A DNA stretch of 64,000 bases from Arenicola marina (taxonomy: Eukaryota > Annelida > Polychaeta > Arenicolidae). The notes below the pieces were generated by a model. It did no database searches. It had not been told where the DNA came from and worked only from the letters and a program-made list of their open reading frames with translations. The DNA lies in assembly GCA_964019135.1 (NCBI GenBank), contig OZ025256.1, forward strand, positions 1,612,001-1,676,000, in the 5' to 3' direction. The translations under genes and the position numbers were made by a program. Of the stretch, positions 11,201-23,770 are shown in pieces (positions within the stretch are counted from its first letter, which is position 1; each line of letters begins with the position of its first letter).

Positions 11201-13331
11201 AACAGAGAAACAAGCCGGATACCTTGTGTGATCATAGGCTGTGTGACCTGTATTTACCTTTTCCAGTTCGAGTGCTTATCCTTTGAACCTCTGCTGCCTC
11301 TGCCTGATCAAAGATAATGCCTATAGGGGGAACGAAAACATGGTTAGGCATTTTTGCAGCATATGCACACCATTTTTATTGACGTTTTTTTATCAATAAC
11401 AAATTTAACAATCTATAATAAATATTCAGTAATAATTTATATCCAACCTGTTACAAACTCCTTTCCAAACGTCTTGGGCACCCGTTTCCTGCCAGATGCG
11501 GCATCATCATCAGTTGTTGTGAAATTGTAATTCTCACATTCTTTGACGTTGTCTGTAGTAGATAAGAAAATAGAGTGCAATACATTAACTCAGCATTATC
11601 TAGCAATCTGTTTCCATATATCTTTGCTAAAGGATTCTATATGTTCTCACGAGGGCCCCTTTAGCTTACTAATATGACGAGATGAAGGATTCTATATGTT
11701 CTCACGAGGGCCCCTTTAGCTTACTAATATGACTAGATGAAGGATTCTATATGTTCTCACGAGGGCCCCTTTAGCTTACTAATATGACGAGATGAAGGAT
11801 TCTATATGTTCTCACGAGGGCCCCTTTAGCTTACTAATATGACGAGATGAAGGATTCCATATGTTCTCACGAGGGCCCCTTTAGCTTACTAATATGACGA
11901 GATGAAGGATTCTATATGTTCTCACGAGGGCCCCTTTAGCTTACTAATATGACGAGATGAAGGATTCTATATGTTCTCACGAGGGCCCCTTTAGCTTACT
12001 AATATGACTAGATGAAGGATTCTATATGTTCTCACGAGGGCCCCTTTAGCTTACTAATATGACTAGATGAAGGATTCTATATGTTCTCACGAGGGCCCCT
12101 TTAGCTTACTAATATGACGAGATGAAGGATTCTATATGTTCTCACGAGGGCCCCTTTAGCTTACTAATATGACGAGATGAAGGATTCTATATGTTCTCAC
12201 GAGGGCCCCTTTAGCCTACTAATATGACGAGATGAAGGATTCTATATGTTCTCACGAGGGCCCCTTTAGCTTACTAATATGACGAGATGAAGGATTCTAT
12301 ATGTTCTCACGAGGGCCCCTTTAGCTTACTAATATGACTAGATGAAGGATTCTATATGTTCTCACGAGGGCCCCTTTAGCTTACTAATATGACGAGATGA
12401 AGGATTCCATATGTTCTCACGAGGGCCCCTTTAGCTTACTAATATGACGAGATGAAGGATTCTATATGTTCTCACGAGGGCCCCTTTAGCTTACTAATAT
12501 GACGAGATGAAAGATTCTATATGTTCTCACGAGGGCCCCTTTAGCTTACTAATATGACGAGATGAAGGATTCTATATGTTCTCACGAGGGCCCCTTTAGC
12601 TTACTAACATGACGAGATGAAGGATTCTATATGTTCTCACGAGGGCCCCTTTAGCTTACTAACATGACGAGATGAAGGATTCTATATGTTCTCACGAGGG
12701 CCCCTTTAGCTTACTAATATGACGAGATGAAGGATTCTATATGTTCTCACGAGGGCCCCTTTAGCTTACTAACATGACGAGATGAAGGATTCTATATGTT
12801 CTCACGAGGGCCCCTTTAGCTTACTAATATGACGAGATGAAGGATTCTATATGTTCTCACGAGGGCCCCTTTAGCTTACTAACATGACGAGATGAAGGAT
12901 TCTATATGTTCTCACGAGGGCCCCTTTAGCTTACTAATATGACGAGATGAAGGATTCTATATGTTCTCACGAGGGCCCCTTTAGCTTACTAATATGACGA
13001 GATGAAGGATTCTATATGTTCTCACGAGGGCCCCTTTAGCTTACTAACATGACGAGATGAAGGATTCTATATGTTCTCACGAGGGCCCCTTTAGCTTACT
13101 AACATGACGAGATGAAGCACCTATATAATTACCTGATGTTAGTTTAACTTTAAGCAGTGGATACTGTTTCTGCATGGGGCTCCTGTCTTTCATCATATGC
13201 CCTTTGTGCATTAGCGCCTGGCGGCCAGAATATCATGTTCTTCTTTATCCAGCATGAAGGAATCACGCCCTCTTCTTCCCGTTTCCCTTCCCGCCAGGCG
13301 GCTCTGCTATACATACTGCGCGCGAAATGTC
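8220..13331 (-). CDS. DUF4806-domain protein gene, eight exons, 5' partial
   Basis: Minus-strand exons in transcript order: 13331-13133, 11552-11448, 11320-11258, 11021-9913, 9520-9341, 9108-9044, 8787-8690, 8314-8220 (stop TAG 8222-8220). All introns are GT/AG and the phases agree, giving about 637 codons. The first exon shows the family's N-terminal module (VIPSCWI then IFWPPGANAQRAY). The fourth holds SR-like Ser/Arg/Pro repeats and six 29-30-residue repeats (TSGEGRSGSANARQDRSAAK). The last four give the C-terminal DUF4806 signature: LEELAELD, CMRLGGSDAREMV, LMTNEVQQRLNMRGR, then a basic tail. The frame breaks once, at a four-base run (plus-strand GGGG 13176-13179). One base fewer there would keep the frame, so this is a mutation or a sequencing error. 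The start codon lies upstream and was not found. DUF4806 function is unknown; its recurrence in invertebrate genomes and the transposase next door suggest a transposon-associated DNA-binding role. Confidence 0.75.
10087..10625 (-). repeat. 90-bp coding tandem repeat in the DUF4806 gene
   Basis: Six copies: five at exact 90-bp spacing (GCCAGATGTA at 10141, 10231, 10321, 10411, 10501) and one at 87 bp (10588). The period is a multiple of three and no frame contains a stop, so long open frames also appear in an alternative minus frame and on the plus strand. Those are shadows. Near-identity between units implies recent expansion. Confidence 0.85.
11630..13114. repeat. 55-bp minisatellite, exactly 27 copies
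   Basis: The array is 1485 bp, exactly 27 units of 55 bp, each starting AAGGATTCTATATG and containing GAGGGCCCCTTTAGC. Variants are few: GACTAGA for GACGAGA in copies 2, 7, 8 and 13; TTCCAT in copies 5 and 15; AACATG for AATATG only in copies 18, 19, 21, 23, 26 and 27; a single AGCCT in copy 11. The array lies wholly inside the first visible intron of the DUF4806 gene and stops 18 bp from its splice donor. It has no CRISPR architecture. Confidence 0.95.
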
Positions 13332-13808
13332 CTAAAAGATAAAAACGCACGTGATGAATAATTGCGTAGAAGGGAAAAACGGAAGAATGAAAAAACTACA
13401 GCGACACCATTTTGCCTGTTTATCCATGTCTTATACCAGTATGTATACTGTATATCTGACTGGTTAAATACATATGAAACTATAGTCAAGGTGTAGTACC
13501 TGTAAATTCGTACTAGTAAAACGGTTAAGGACTAAAACGTATACAATCTTTGTATTCAGCTACTAACAGAGGGTAATCAACGGAATGAATTACTCCCCAT
13601 AATGTATTGCAAAAGTAAATCATTTTCAATATCACATCTTTGCAGGTCCATGATCGGCTCGAGCTTGAGTTACATAGGACTAACTAATAAGATTAATAAG
13701 ACTAAGTGCGAATCACATACCTGATCACAACCGTTCTCTACCATGAAGTAGAGGCATCATGACATAACCATCCTTATACGACAAGCAAGCTGCCTTTCTA
13801 TAACATTT

Positions 13809-15570
13809 TTAGTAATGAAGTAGTGTCCTCTTGCTATTATTTCTCAGCTGTCTTGAGTCAATATATGCAATGTTCAGTAGTTTTGAATTGCAAGGCACAG
13901 TGAAGAAATTGGTCATGTGATGCTGCCTTATGATGTCACATACATAGTATTCCTCATCTCTTTTTTCTCTGACAGGTGCAAACTGCTCTGTCCTCCACAG
14001 AAAACAGCGGTTTTTTTGTCTCGTAGAAATGTACTGATAAACCTTGGTTATTCCAACAGCTACATACGCCTTCACCATTAGCCTCAGATAGTCTTTTAGC
14101 AACCTGGGCAATGGGGCAGTGTGGACTTCGAACAAGTTTCTTAATGGCTTGCAAGTTGTTTTCAAATGGGAATGCTGATAGTTCATTTAAGGAAGAATTA
14201 AAAAACTCAACATCTGTCAGATGTGAAAGGTTGTGGACGTTGTACACATTGAAAGTGTCTCCATAAATGTCACCACACTTTGTCACAAAATAGTCTAATA
14301 GCTGACGAGCCTATCTCATGTACCCATTCTTCTTTTGATCATCATTATCCAGAAGTATGCAAAGTGGCACGGTAAGTGTCAAGAAGTGGCTATAGACGTT
14401 AAGTGGAACAATGTTTTTCAGAACAATGGGACCTGTGTATAAAAAAAATTGTCTAAATTCAGTTGCTTTCCACCTTTGCAGTTCGTCGAGAGCCCTGGGC
14501 TGCCTGGCAAATTCTGAGGGTAACTTTCCAGTTAGTGCCACAAGGTTATCCGATATTCTGGCAATATGCTGGTGAGAAAGCTTACAAATTATCGGGCCCT
14601 TTTTGAGGTGTACTAGTATCCTTCGTACAACACCTAAGCACACAAGGTGCATATAATCCAAACAAAAGCGGCTTATACAATGGAAACCTACTTCAATCAA
14701 AGGTGATCTGACAATCTGATGATCATCATATTTTACATCCAGAAACTGTTCATCAGTTCGCTTGGGATATGTATGTTCTGTATCATAAACTACTCTTGAT
14801 CCCTTGTAAAGGCCTTTAGCTGTGCATCTTTCACAGGCGTAATAACCAGTGTGTCCGTTTGTGCCTTTCAAATAGGACCTGGCTGGTGCATCACATATGA
14901 AGCATTGTATGGTAACATCTAGACGTCTGGAATCCTGGATTATCCCATTTTGTTTCAACTCCGAATACTCTTGAAGAAAGTCACTTAAATAATCCACTAA
15001 GGGTATAGGCTTACTTTTGCCACAAAAAAGTGCAACAATGCTTGGTACAAATTTGTCAAAGCTGACTAATATTGGCCAAAACTGATCCTTACTAGATTTA
15101 AACAGAGGAACACCGTCAATATTCACTTTTAAATGAATGGAATTATTGTTTTCAGTGAACTCTGGATGTTTAGCAAGTGTACTTATAATTCCAGTTTCTA
15201 TTCCAAAATATAGATACGTTCCACCACTTTTATCCAACACATTTACTGTTCGTGGCGTCTTTAGAAGTGTCCTACAATCCTTTGGTAAACTGTGTCCTTG
15301 GCGTAAAATACCCAGCAGCTCGTTTAAAGAAGCACGAGTCTGTCGATGTCTTGGTGCCCAGCGCGAAAGATTTTTCCTGAGATTAGTTCTTTCACCTACA
15401 AGGATCACAGTCAAGTAATCCATGAAGATCTGAATCACAAGATGATACGTAATCCAGATCACTATTGACAGATGGCTCTTTTTCACTCATTCTTCATTGC
15501 TGCTGCTACGGTCAGCAGTTAACGCTGCTACTTCAGCACACCGTTTGCGCCACCGCTTTTGATAAGACAT
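13809..15570 (-). pseudogene. CACTA/TNP2-like transposase pseudogene
   Basis: The main open frame is 15486-14311, 391 codons, followed after one in-frame TAG (14313-14311) by 13954-14286 in the same frame and, after a frameshift, by the C-terminal frame down to 13809. Recognisable family blocks are VPLFKSSKDQFWPIL, CFICDAPARSYLKG, GHTGYYACERC, FCLDYMHLVCLGVVRRIL, RWKATEFRQFFLYTGPIVL and, past the stop, VYNVHNLSHL and AFPFENNLQAIKKLVRSP. The likely original start is the ATG at 15570 (MSYQKRWRKR), but a TGA and a frameshift fall in the acidic N-terminal part. This large transposase family is widespread in aquatic invertebrates and fish and is usually grouped with CACTA/EnSpm elements; that placement is from memory. 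It sits directly upstream of the DUF4806 gene on the same strand, as a second transposon gene would. Confidence 0.75.
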
Positions 15571-17535
15571 ACAATAACCTGGAGTGAAAGAGTATATACT
15601 ATCTGTAAATACATCTTCAGAAACTGTATAGACGCAAAATTTACTGGATTAGCTAGTTTTGGGTGTGACAATTCCACAACACTGGCGCTATGGATGCGTT
15701 TCTTGGCAGCTAACGCTATATAGGGTAAGTGGGATGGGGTATATAGGCGTCACGGAAAGGGGTGGAGAGGGACCAAGAGGGAGAGGGGTGGCATATGTAT
15801 ACATATATAGCCACCAGAGGGTTGAGCATTTGAGAGGGAAAATGCGTTTCCACTTGTCGGTACAACATAAATTGCACAGTGATGGAGTGTTATAATTAAG
15901 CGACGCAATCTATGTTAAACTGATTAAAACTATTTGCTCGGTTAAAAATATATAAATGTATAAATTACGATCCTGGAGTGTGGCCTGGGGTAGACAGTGG
16001 CCTTATAGCGGAATGTTCACTGGCGGTAGCCCAAACCTTGTCACGTTGTATCCAAGAGAACAACGTGTTGTCATGCAGCAGGGAGGGAGGCACGACGGAC
16101 CCCTGTTAATAGTTCCGTGATGGGACTACACTGGCGGGAAATCAGATTTCTCGATTTGCCCCTGGTTCTGACCGTGCGGGAGGCACAGTAATTATACGGA
16201 GTTCTAGAGTTGAACGGGAGTCCTGATCTGACAAGGCATACTATATATAAACTAAAGGATATATAAACTCACCTTAATAATGTCTGTCCGGTTTGCACAG
16301 GGACTTGCCAAGGAATGAATAGTCTTCTTCTCCGGGATCTGTCTTCAAACGTCCGTGTCTTGGGCCTGGCACTGATAACGGATAGTGTCTCCTCGCCCCC
16401 ACCCCCCCTGCCTGGCACTGATAACGAATAGCGTCTCCTCGCCCCCCCCCCCCACCCCTCCCCCCGGCACTAATCGTCTCCCCTCTTCCCACCCCCACCC
16501 CCCTTTCTCCCCATCCAGAGGTCAGCAGGTGTGCATGCCACTTGGAACAGGTCACTCGAAATTGGCGCGAAAATGTAGTAACCGGCGTTTTGGTGCGGCT
16601 GTATATATAACCCAGCCAGCATGGCAACCATCTGCCAACCGTGAAACAACGTTGTCGGCAATGTTGGCTCAATGTCAGCAAAGAACATTGGGCCAACGAG
16701 TGGGTGCTCATTGGAGAATGATTGTTTCAACGTTGTCTGCCAACGATGGCCCAACCATAGGCCAACAGTGGGCCAATGTGCGCCGCCGACATTCTACCGA
16801 TATTAATCCACTATTGAACCACTGCAAATGTTGTTCACTAATTTATTGACAAAAACCTTAAATAGTGCAATACATGAATTCTTAATAGGTATACATGACG
16901 CGTAATGTCTGAAAAAAATCGCTCGTGACCGCTCATACAGGTGCATGGCCGCTCATAGAGGTGGTCGATCGTAGATGCGGTCCCTTCCACTCATTCCTGA
17001 TTCTTGCGTTTGCCAGCTGTCACGCTCTCGTCGCCCGCCATCCCGCTTCCCAGCAAATCGCAGCCACTTGTTCACCACCTCTGAATTTGTGGCGCAACTG
17101 GCAGTGGGTTGCTGCGAGTACCCCCTGAATTAAATCAAAGTAGACTCAATGGCAAAGCTGTTTAAAATATCATGCTGGTCCGATAATATGCATGAATAGC
17201 ATTTACCTATACTGGTATACTTAACACATGTTTTTTGTTGGCTTAATATTGCTCTGTTTCTGCAAGATACCAGTTTGACCCTTATTTCTCCTAGACGGGA
17301 GGTCAGATTTCGCCCGGTCTGATCAATCGGCTCGTCACGACAAGTCCAAGGATTCTTGTTCAACAACATCATATCAAAAACATTTTCACCCTATTATTCA
17401 TACAACCGTATGCAATGAGTCTTTTGAGACACCTCATATTTCAGTTGCTCTGAACAAGATCCTGTTAGGACGGTGGCTTGGGCTAATCAAGTGGCAAATA
17501 CCTCTTTTTTTCCAACAGAAGAATAAGTATTTGTT
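15571..17535. other. Intergenic, with C-tracts and a GGCCAAC repeat patch
   Basis: 16390-16510 is C-rich with several C-runs. 16605-16790 is a patch of short direct and inverted copies of GCCAAC and GTTGGC, ending GGCCAACAGTGGGCC, resembling the subterminal part of a DNA transposon. Proline-rich or Gly-rich frames here come from the C-runs. I see no gene. Confidence 0.45.
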
Positions 17536-17655
17536 ATGCGAGTATACCGTTTGTGTATCCTTGGCACTGAGTGGTGGAGTACCGCACCGAATCAGTGTCC
17601 CGAGAGGGCTCCGAGGTGGGTGGGGACCACGGACGGTGAAATATTTAAACCCAAC

Positions 17656-18944
17656 ATGAGTGCCCAAGAAAAAAACCCCACACCTGCAGAAACAAAAGCA
17701 CGAGAAGAACGATCCAATAAGAAACTTCGAACAAGCTCTCCTACACATGAACCAAATCAACAAAATGACAATTTTTCAAGATTTTTGATGGCACACGCCA
17801 CAAATCCAGATTTACCTCTTTCGAAATTGTCACCATTTGCACTGGATAAAACCATCCAAAGTCTGGCCGGAGAACCAAAGGATGTGAAACGACTCCGCTC
17901 CGGTGACCTCCTCATCGAGATCACACGGAAGAGTCATGCTGACAACCTCCTCCGAGCCACGACCCTCCTCCATATCCCAGTTACAATAACTCCTCACCGT
18001 ACCCTCAACAATAGCCGAGGTGTCATCCGGTGCAGAGACCTACAAATGTGTTCTGACACAGAGATAGTTACCGAGTTGGCCTCACAGAATGTCATGGAGG
18101 CCAAACGGATATCAATCACGAAAAATGGAGAAAGAATTCCAACAAATACCATAATTCTCACATTTGCATCCCACATCCCTCCTACAACAATAAAAGCTGG
18201 CTACCTTCGTGTAACAGTCGACATCTATATACCAAACCCACTACGCTGTTTCCAATGCCAACGCTTCGGCCACGGAAAGAACAACTGCAGGAGGCAAGTC
18301 ACCTGTGCTCGCTGTGGCGACGAGGGCCATGAAGACACCTCCTGCAGCAAACTGAGTCACTGTGTAAATTGCAAAGGCAGGCACTACGCACACTCAAAAC
18401 AGTGTCCAATGTGGCAAAAAGAAAAAGAGATACAGACAGTAAAAACTAAAAACTCCATATCCTATCCCGAAGCGAGAAAAATAATAGAAAATAAAACTAC
18501 AAAAGTAACTGGAAACAAAACATTCGCTGAAGTGACGGGCTCGACCGAAGCCAAATCCAATGAGACAACACCAAAACCAAACATGGTTTCCATAGGATAA
18601 ACACTGTTTATTCCTGGCCACCAGATGCAGAATTCACAATTACAACAGAGGCCCCAGAGGAGACAGGAACATCCAGCCAGACAGAGCCCATAATAGAAAT
18701 TCAAACAAAGACACCTGCAAAGAAACCTTCTACAAAACCCACTACAAAACCCACCACCCACAAACTGGCCAAATCGAAACCAGCAAAACTAAACCGACCA
18801 CCCAAGGGATCAACGGATCCCATCAAAATATATAACAAAGACTCGCAACTAGAGGAGGAGGACGATGAGGAAATGGAGACAGACACACAGGAAAGGGGGC
18901 GTGACAAAAGAAAACACAAGGCAGATACGCCACCCATATCATAA
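17656..18944 (+). pseudogene. LINE ORF1, gag-like with three CCHC zinc knuckles
   Basis: The ATG at 17656 (MSAQEKNPTP) is preferred over the upstream in-frame one because the upstream residues look untranslated. Residues about 197-250 carry three CCHC-type knuckles: CFQCQRFGHGKNNC, CARCGDEGHEDTSC and CVNCKGRHYAHSKQC. Such proteins bind the element's RNA in a ribonucleoprotein particle. The frame closes at 18600. The neighbouring frame then continues in the same Lys/Thr/Pro-rich style and ends at TAA 18942-18944, three bases before ORF2. I read this as one frameshift near 18595. Confidence 0.8.
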
Positions 18945-18947
18945 ACC

Positions 18948-21900
18948 ATGGCTTCCATTATACAATGGAATTGTTGAGGTATGAGAGCCAATCGTGATGA
19001 AATCCTCTTGCTAAAGCAGGACCACAACCCCGTAGCGTTTTGTCTCCAAGAAACATTCATCAAAAACCAAGGCGATATAACAATTAGTGGATATACATCA
19101 TATGATAATCTAGGACTTAATACGGGGGATAAAATCACAGGCGGAGTTAGTATCCTTATGAAGGAGAAAACTCCACACAGCCAAATACCCTTGCAGACCA
19201 ACCTACAAGCTATGGCCATACGAATAACATTACACAAAACCATAACCGTGTGCTCTATCTATATTCCACCTAATTTACGTCCAACACGACTAGAACTAGA
19301 AAATATAATTAAACAACTACCAGCGCCGTATATACTTCTTGGAGATTTCAACGCCCATCATACGATTTGGGGTTGTAAAGACATACAACCCAAGGGCCGC
19401 CTGCTAGAAGACTTTATCTTAAAAAACAATACCGTTCTGCTCAACGATGGCTCAATAACTTATATACACCCTGGGAATGGTGCCAAAACGGCCATAGACC
19501 TAACTATAGCCCATCCCAGTCTATGCCTTGATTTCAACTGGAAAGTGGAAGATGATCTTCACGGCAGTGACCACTTCCCTATCCTTCTTACTAGCCAACT
19601 TCTCGCTCCAGATGAAAATATTGCTCACTGGAAGCTAAATAAGGCTGACTGGACTGCTTTTAAAAAAATGTGCTTTGAAAAACTCACAACAGCCAACTTC
19701 CAAGGTATACCAGACCCAATAGCCCTCTTCAGCGAAACACTTCATAAAATAGCTGAAGACATCATTCCCAAAACCTCGACCAATCTCAAAATACAAAAGA
19801 AGCCATGGTTTAACGATGAATGCCGTGAGGCCGTACAACAACGAAAACAGGCTCATCGAGAACTCCAAATACATCCTACTCCAGGAAATATCCTCAAATA
19901 TAAACAAGTGCGAGCACAGACCCGCCGCACAATACGAACAACAAAAAGGGAATCCTCGAGAAACTATGTCTCCAAACTTGGAAATAAAACAACAACTAAG
20001 AAAACGTGGCGAGCCATACAGAAGATCAGTGGGAAAAAAGCAAACAACAGCATAAACCACCTGATCCATGAAAACACAACCCTCACCGAACCAGTGCAAA
20101 TAGCCAATACCTTGTCGAAAGCCTTTGCAACAAATTCTTCCTCAAAAAATTACACGGCTAAATTCCAAAGATACAAAGCGGTTAATGAGAGGAAAAAACT
20201 CAATTTCAAATCCAAAAATGATGAATATTACAATAGCCTCTTCTCCATGGAGGAACTCCAGTCTGCCCTGAGGAAAACTAACTACACTTCACCAGGGCCA
20301 GACAATATCCCATACCAATTCCTGAAACAACTACCCGATACATCCTTGGAACTTCTTCTCGACATATTCAACTTCATTTGGCAAACCGGGCAAATACCCC
20401 CATCGTGGAAAAAGGCGATAGTCATTCCTATCTCTAAGCCTGGGAAAGATCACACCAATCCTTCTTCCTACCGACCAATAGCTCTTACAAGTTGTATATG
20501 TAAAACACTAGAAAAGATGATAAATAACCGCCTTACATATTTTCTGGAAACAAATAATATCATCACTAAGTTCCAGAGTGGCTTTCGACAAAACAGAAAT
20601 ACCACCGATAATTTAATACGATTGGAGACCTATATACGCGAGGCATTCATCAAAAAAGAACACGTGGTGGCAGTATTCTTTGACCTTGAAAAGGCATATG
20701 ACACCACATGGAAATATGGTATTTTAAAAGACCTCCATGATATGGGACTCAGAGGTCATATGCCAAATTTTATTCAAGAATTCCTAAACAGACGTCTATT
20801 TCAGACAAGGGTCGGAACTACCCTCTCCGAAGTATACGATCAGGAGATGGGGGTTCCCCAAGGCAGTATCTTATCTGTAACCCTTTTTAGTATTAAAATC
20901 AACAGCATCATAAAATGTCTCACTAATAACATAGATCCTTCTCTATTTGTTGATGACTTTTTGGCCTGTTTCAGGTCCAAACATATGCGCACAATAGAAC
21001 GGCAATTACAAATGAACCTCAATAAGTTACAACAATGATGCGATGAGAATGGATTTAAATTTTCAAAGACTAAAACAGTGTGTATGCACTTCTGTCAACT
21101 CCGGAAACTCCATCCGGAACCTGAACTTAAAATGAATGGGCATCAAATACCAGTTGTGCCAGAAAGAAAATTTCTCGGCCTTTTATTCGATAAAAAACTG
21201 ACTTTTATACCCCATATTAAACAATTAAAACAGAAATGTACCAAAGCACTTAATATAATTAAAGTGCTATCTAATACAGAATGGGGAACAGAAAGAGAGA
21301 CGTTATTAAATATCTACAGAGCCCTGATACGGTCACGGCTGGATTATGGGTCGATGATTTACGGATCAGCACGCAAATCATATTTGCAGATGCTGGACCC
21401 TGTGCACAACCAAGCACTTCGTTTATGTCTGGGAGCTTTCCGCACATCTCCTGCGGAAAGCCTGTGCGTGGAGTCTGCTGAGCCATCTCTATACTACCGT
21501 AGAGATAAATTAGCACCACAATACGCACTTAAGCTCAAAACGAATCCCAATAATCCTACCTTTGAAGACGTATTCCATCCAAAGTTTACAACACTATTTG
21601 GAAAAAACCAAAGACAATACCCACCTTTGGAATTCGAGTCAATAACCTATTGACAAGATACAATATCAATTTCAACGATATACGAACCTGGCATCCCCCA
21701 GAAATCCCACCATGGGAAATGGAATCTCCAAAAGTTCTGTTAGAACTAACAACTTACAACAAATCTGACACAGACCCATCACAATTTATGGAACTTAAAC
21801 ATACTATTCACAATCAACACCCCAACCATTTCTCTATATATACCGATGGCTCAAAAGACTCCCACAGGGTGGCCGCTGCAGCTGTGGCTGGTGAACACCA

Positions 21901-22626
21901 GTGCAGCAACCGCCTCCCAGACCAATGTTCTATATACAACGCAGAAGCAATAGCTCTACTGATGGCACTTGCATATATAGAAACATCACTACATGATAAA
22001 TTTATCATCTATTCAGATTCATTATCCTGTATACAAGCCATAAAATATCGGAAATATGAAAATCCCTTAATACAAGATATACTCATAAAATGTCATGATT
22101 TAATATGCAATGGAAAGGCGGTAGTGTTCTGCTGGATCCCTAGCCATATAGGCATAGAGGGCAACAGTCTAGCAGACGCTGCCGCCAAAGAAGCTCTAAA
22201 TGACGACGTCCTTCCAGTCCAGTTTCCATACTCGGACTTGAAGCCGTACATCCAAAACGAAATTACTAAAAATTGGCAGTCGTCCTGGGACGAGCAATCC
22301 TCCAACAAATTGCAACGGCTTCAGCCTACTGTGGGTACCAACGGCCAAGAATCCGCGGTAGGCGGAGGGACGTTGTCATTCAAAGACTCCGAATTGGACA
22401 TACGTACCTTACCCATTGCTATCTCCTCAAAGGAGAACCACCTCCCGAGTGTGTTCCCTGTCAGGAACCCCTGACTGTGGAGCACATTCTGTTGAGGTGT
22501 GTTGACTTTCAACAAACAAGGGATCAATATTACAGAGCAGAAACTATGAAAGAACTATTTAATAATATACCACAGCAAAAGATTTTAGATTATTTATCTG
22601 CAATAAATCTAGTCAAGTGCATATGA
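18948..22626 (+). pseudogene. LINE ORF2: endonuclease, reverse transcriptase, RNase H
   Basis: The protein would start MASIIQWNC and is broken at codon 10 by TGA (18975-18977), where an Arg codon is expected. Open sequence follows from 18981 to 21038. It has the APE-type endonuclease (LLGDFNAHH, then GSDHFPI) and the reverse transcriptase (SYRPIALTSCICKTLEKMI, FDLEKAYD, GVPQGSILS and an FVDD active site at about residue 666). A second TGA at 21036-21038 replaces an expected Trp. A frameshift near 21610 precedes the RNase H domain (YTDGS, NAEAIALL, YSDSL, IEGNSLADAAAK). A further shift near 22340 precedes the C-terminal Cys/His block (CVPCQEPLTVEHILLRC). Target-primed reverse transcription is the family mechanism. 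Confidence 0.85.
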
Positions 22627-22738
22627 TATATCTAGTCAACGTTTACAGCCAAACAGTGCAAAAGATTTTAGATCATTTATCTACAATAAATCTAGTCAAA
22701 TGCATATGATATATTCAACGTTTACTGCCAAACAGTGC
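22577..22738 (+). repeat. 83-bp tandem duplication at the LINE 3' end
   Basis: Two copies begin at 22577 and 22660, each running from AAAAGATTTTAGAT through ATAAATCTAGTCAA to GCCAAACAGTGC. The first includes the last codons and stop of ORF2, so the duplication copied the end of the coding region into the 3' untranslated region. The truncated LINE copy at 23771 begins inside the second unit. Confidence 0.7.
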
Positions 22739-23770
22739 ATTTTGCTGTAATTATTAATCTCAAAAGCTTGGTTTTAAAAACCAACTCATGGTTTTATATT
22801 CTGACAATTTGTTGTCTTTATCGTTTCACCATTCTTCACTTTCATGGTTTTATGACGATCTGCTCAATGATATTACTTGATATCCTCAGGGTTTTATTGA
22901 TCTATGGATCGATTCCACAAAGACTGCATTCATGGTTTTATTCATATCACATGTATTGATTTTCAGGGTTTTAATATTGACTCTTGAGTTATTTAGAATG
23001 ACCCTAAACCAATATGGCACGATATAGCCTTCCAGGCTGAAAGTGCCGTTAAGCCCCAATCAAATCAAATCAAATCGTGGTTGAAAAAGTCTAAAATAGA
23101 CATTTACATTCATGACAAAGGGTCTGGAGGTTTATTTGTACAATTTCGATATCAACTGGACTAAGACTTGTATAAGAAATGCAATTTAAGAAAAACATCT
23201 GTCTCAGATGGGCACATGGAGAAAAGTTGTAGATTTCTGCTTCGGGGATTAAAAGAAAAAAACTGAAAAAAGGGTTCATTTGGGCGGCACATATGTATAT
23301 ACCTAACTATATGTAGTCCCCCCCCCCCCGGGTGGGGAGGTCAAATTACCGCGGTCAAATTGGGCCTTCTCCGTACAGATCAAGGGCGGGGCCACATCGT
23401 ACAACCGTTTCAATGAATTAGGACAGAAGCTTAGTCAGAGGCAGATGTAATGATTAAATCAAATACTCTGCACTAAATCATTAAATCTTCATTAAATCAA
23501 ATACTCTTCACTCTTAAGCCGTGAAACCGCCTTTTGACGCCTTCTAACTATCCTTGCCATTTGAAAGGGGGAGCCTCTATCAACTCAAAATTTCTCATGG
23601 ACCTACCGTGGGGATTTCTTAACAGTAAAACACGTCAATCAACATGTTACTATAAATAGAACTCATGTTAGGGCGAATAGCAAACAACTGCCGTAGGCAA
23701 GTATACGCCCGGCCAGTTGGCCACCGCTTCTGACCCAGATCCTGAATCATGGTTTTTGGCGCGCGAACTC

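Larger units (their letters stand above)
17536..23076 (+). mobile_element. LINE of the I/Nimb type, near full length, decayed
   Basis: Order: 5' untranslated region, gag-like ORF1 (17656), ORF2 with endonuclease, reverse transcriptase and RNase H (18948-22626), a 3' untranslated region and a short tail of AATCA repeats (23057-23076). ORF2 RNase H plus a short simple-repeat tail point to the I superfamily; Nimb-type is my best guess. The 5' edge is uncertain and no target duplication was found. Two TGA stops and at least three frameshifts show it is inactive. Truncated relatives lie at 23771-24160 and 59618-59957. Confidence 0.85.

Noticed and set aside
11630..13114. Regular array considered as CRISPR
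   Set aside because: There are no unique spacers; the whole 55 bp repeats, and the context is eukaryotic.
16274..16849. Overlapping Gly- or Pro-rich frames on both strands
   Set aside because: They arise from C-runs and lack any family motif or splice context.
18701..19243. 180-codon minus-strand frame
   Set aside because: It is antisense to LINE ORF1/ORF2.
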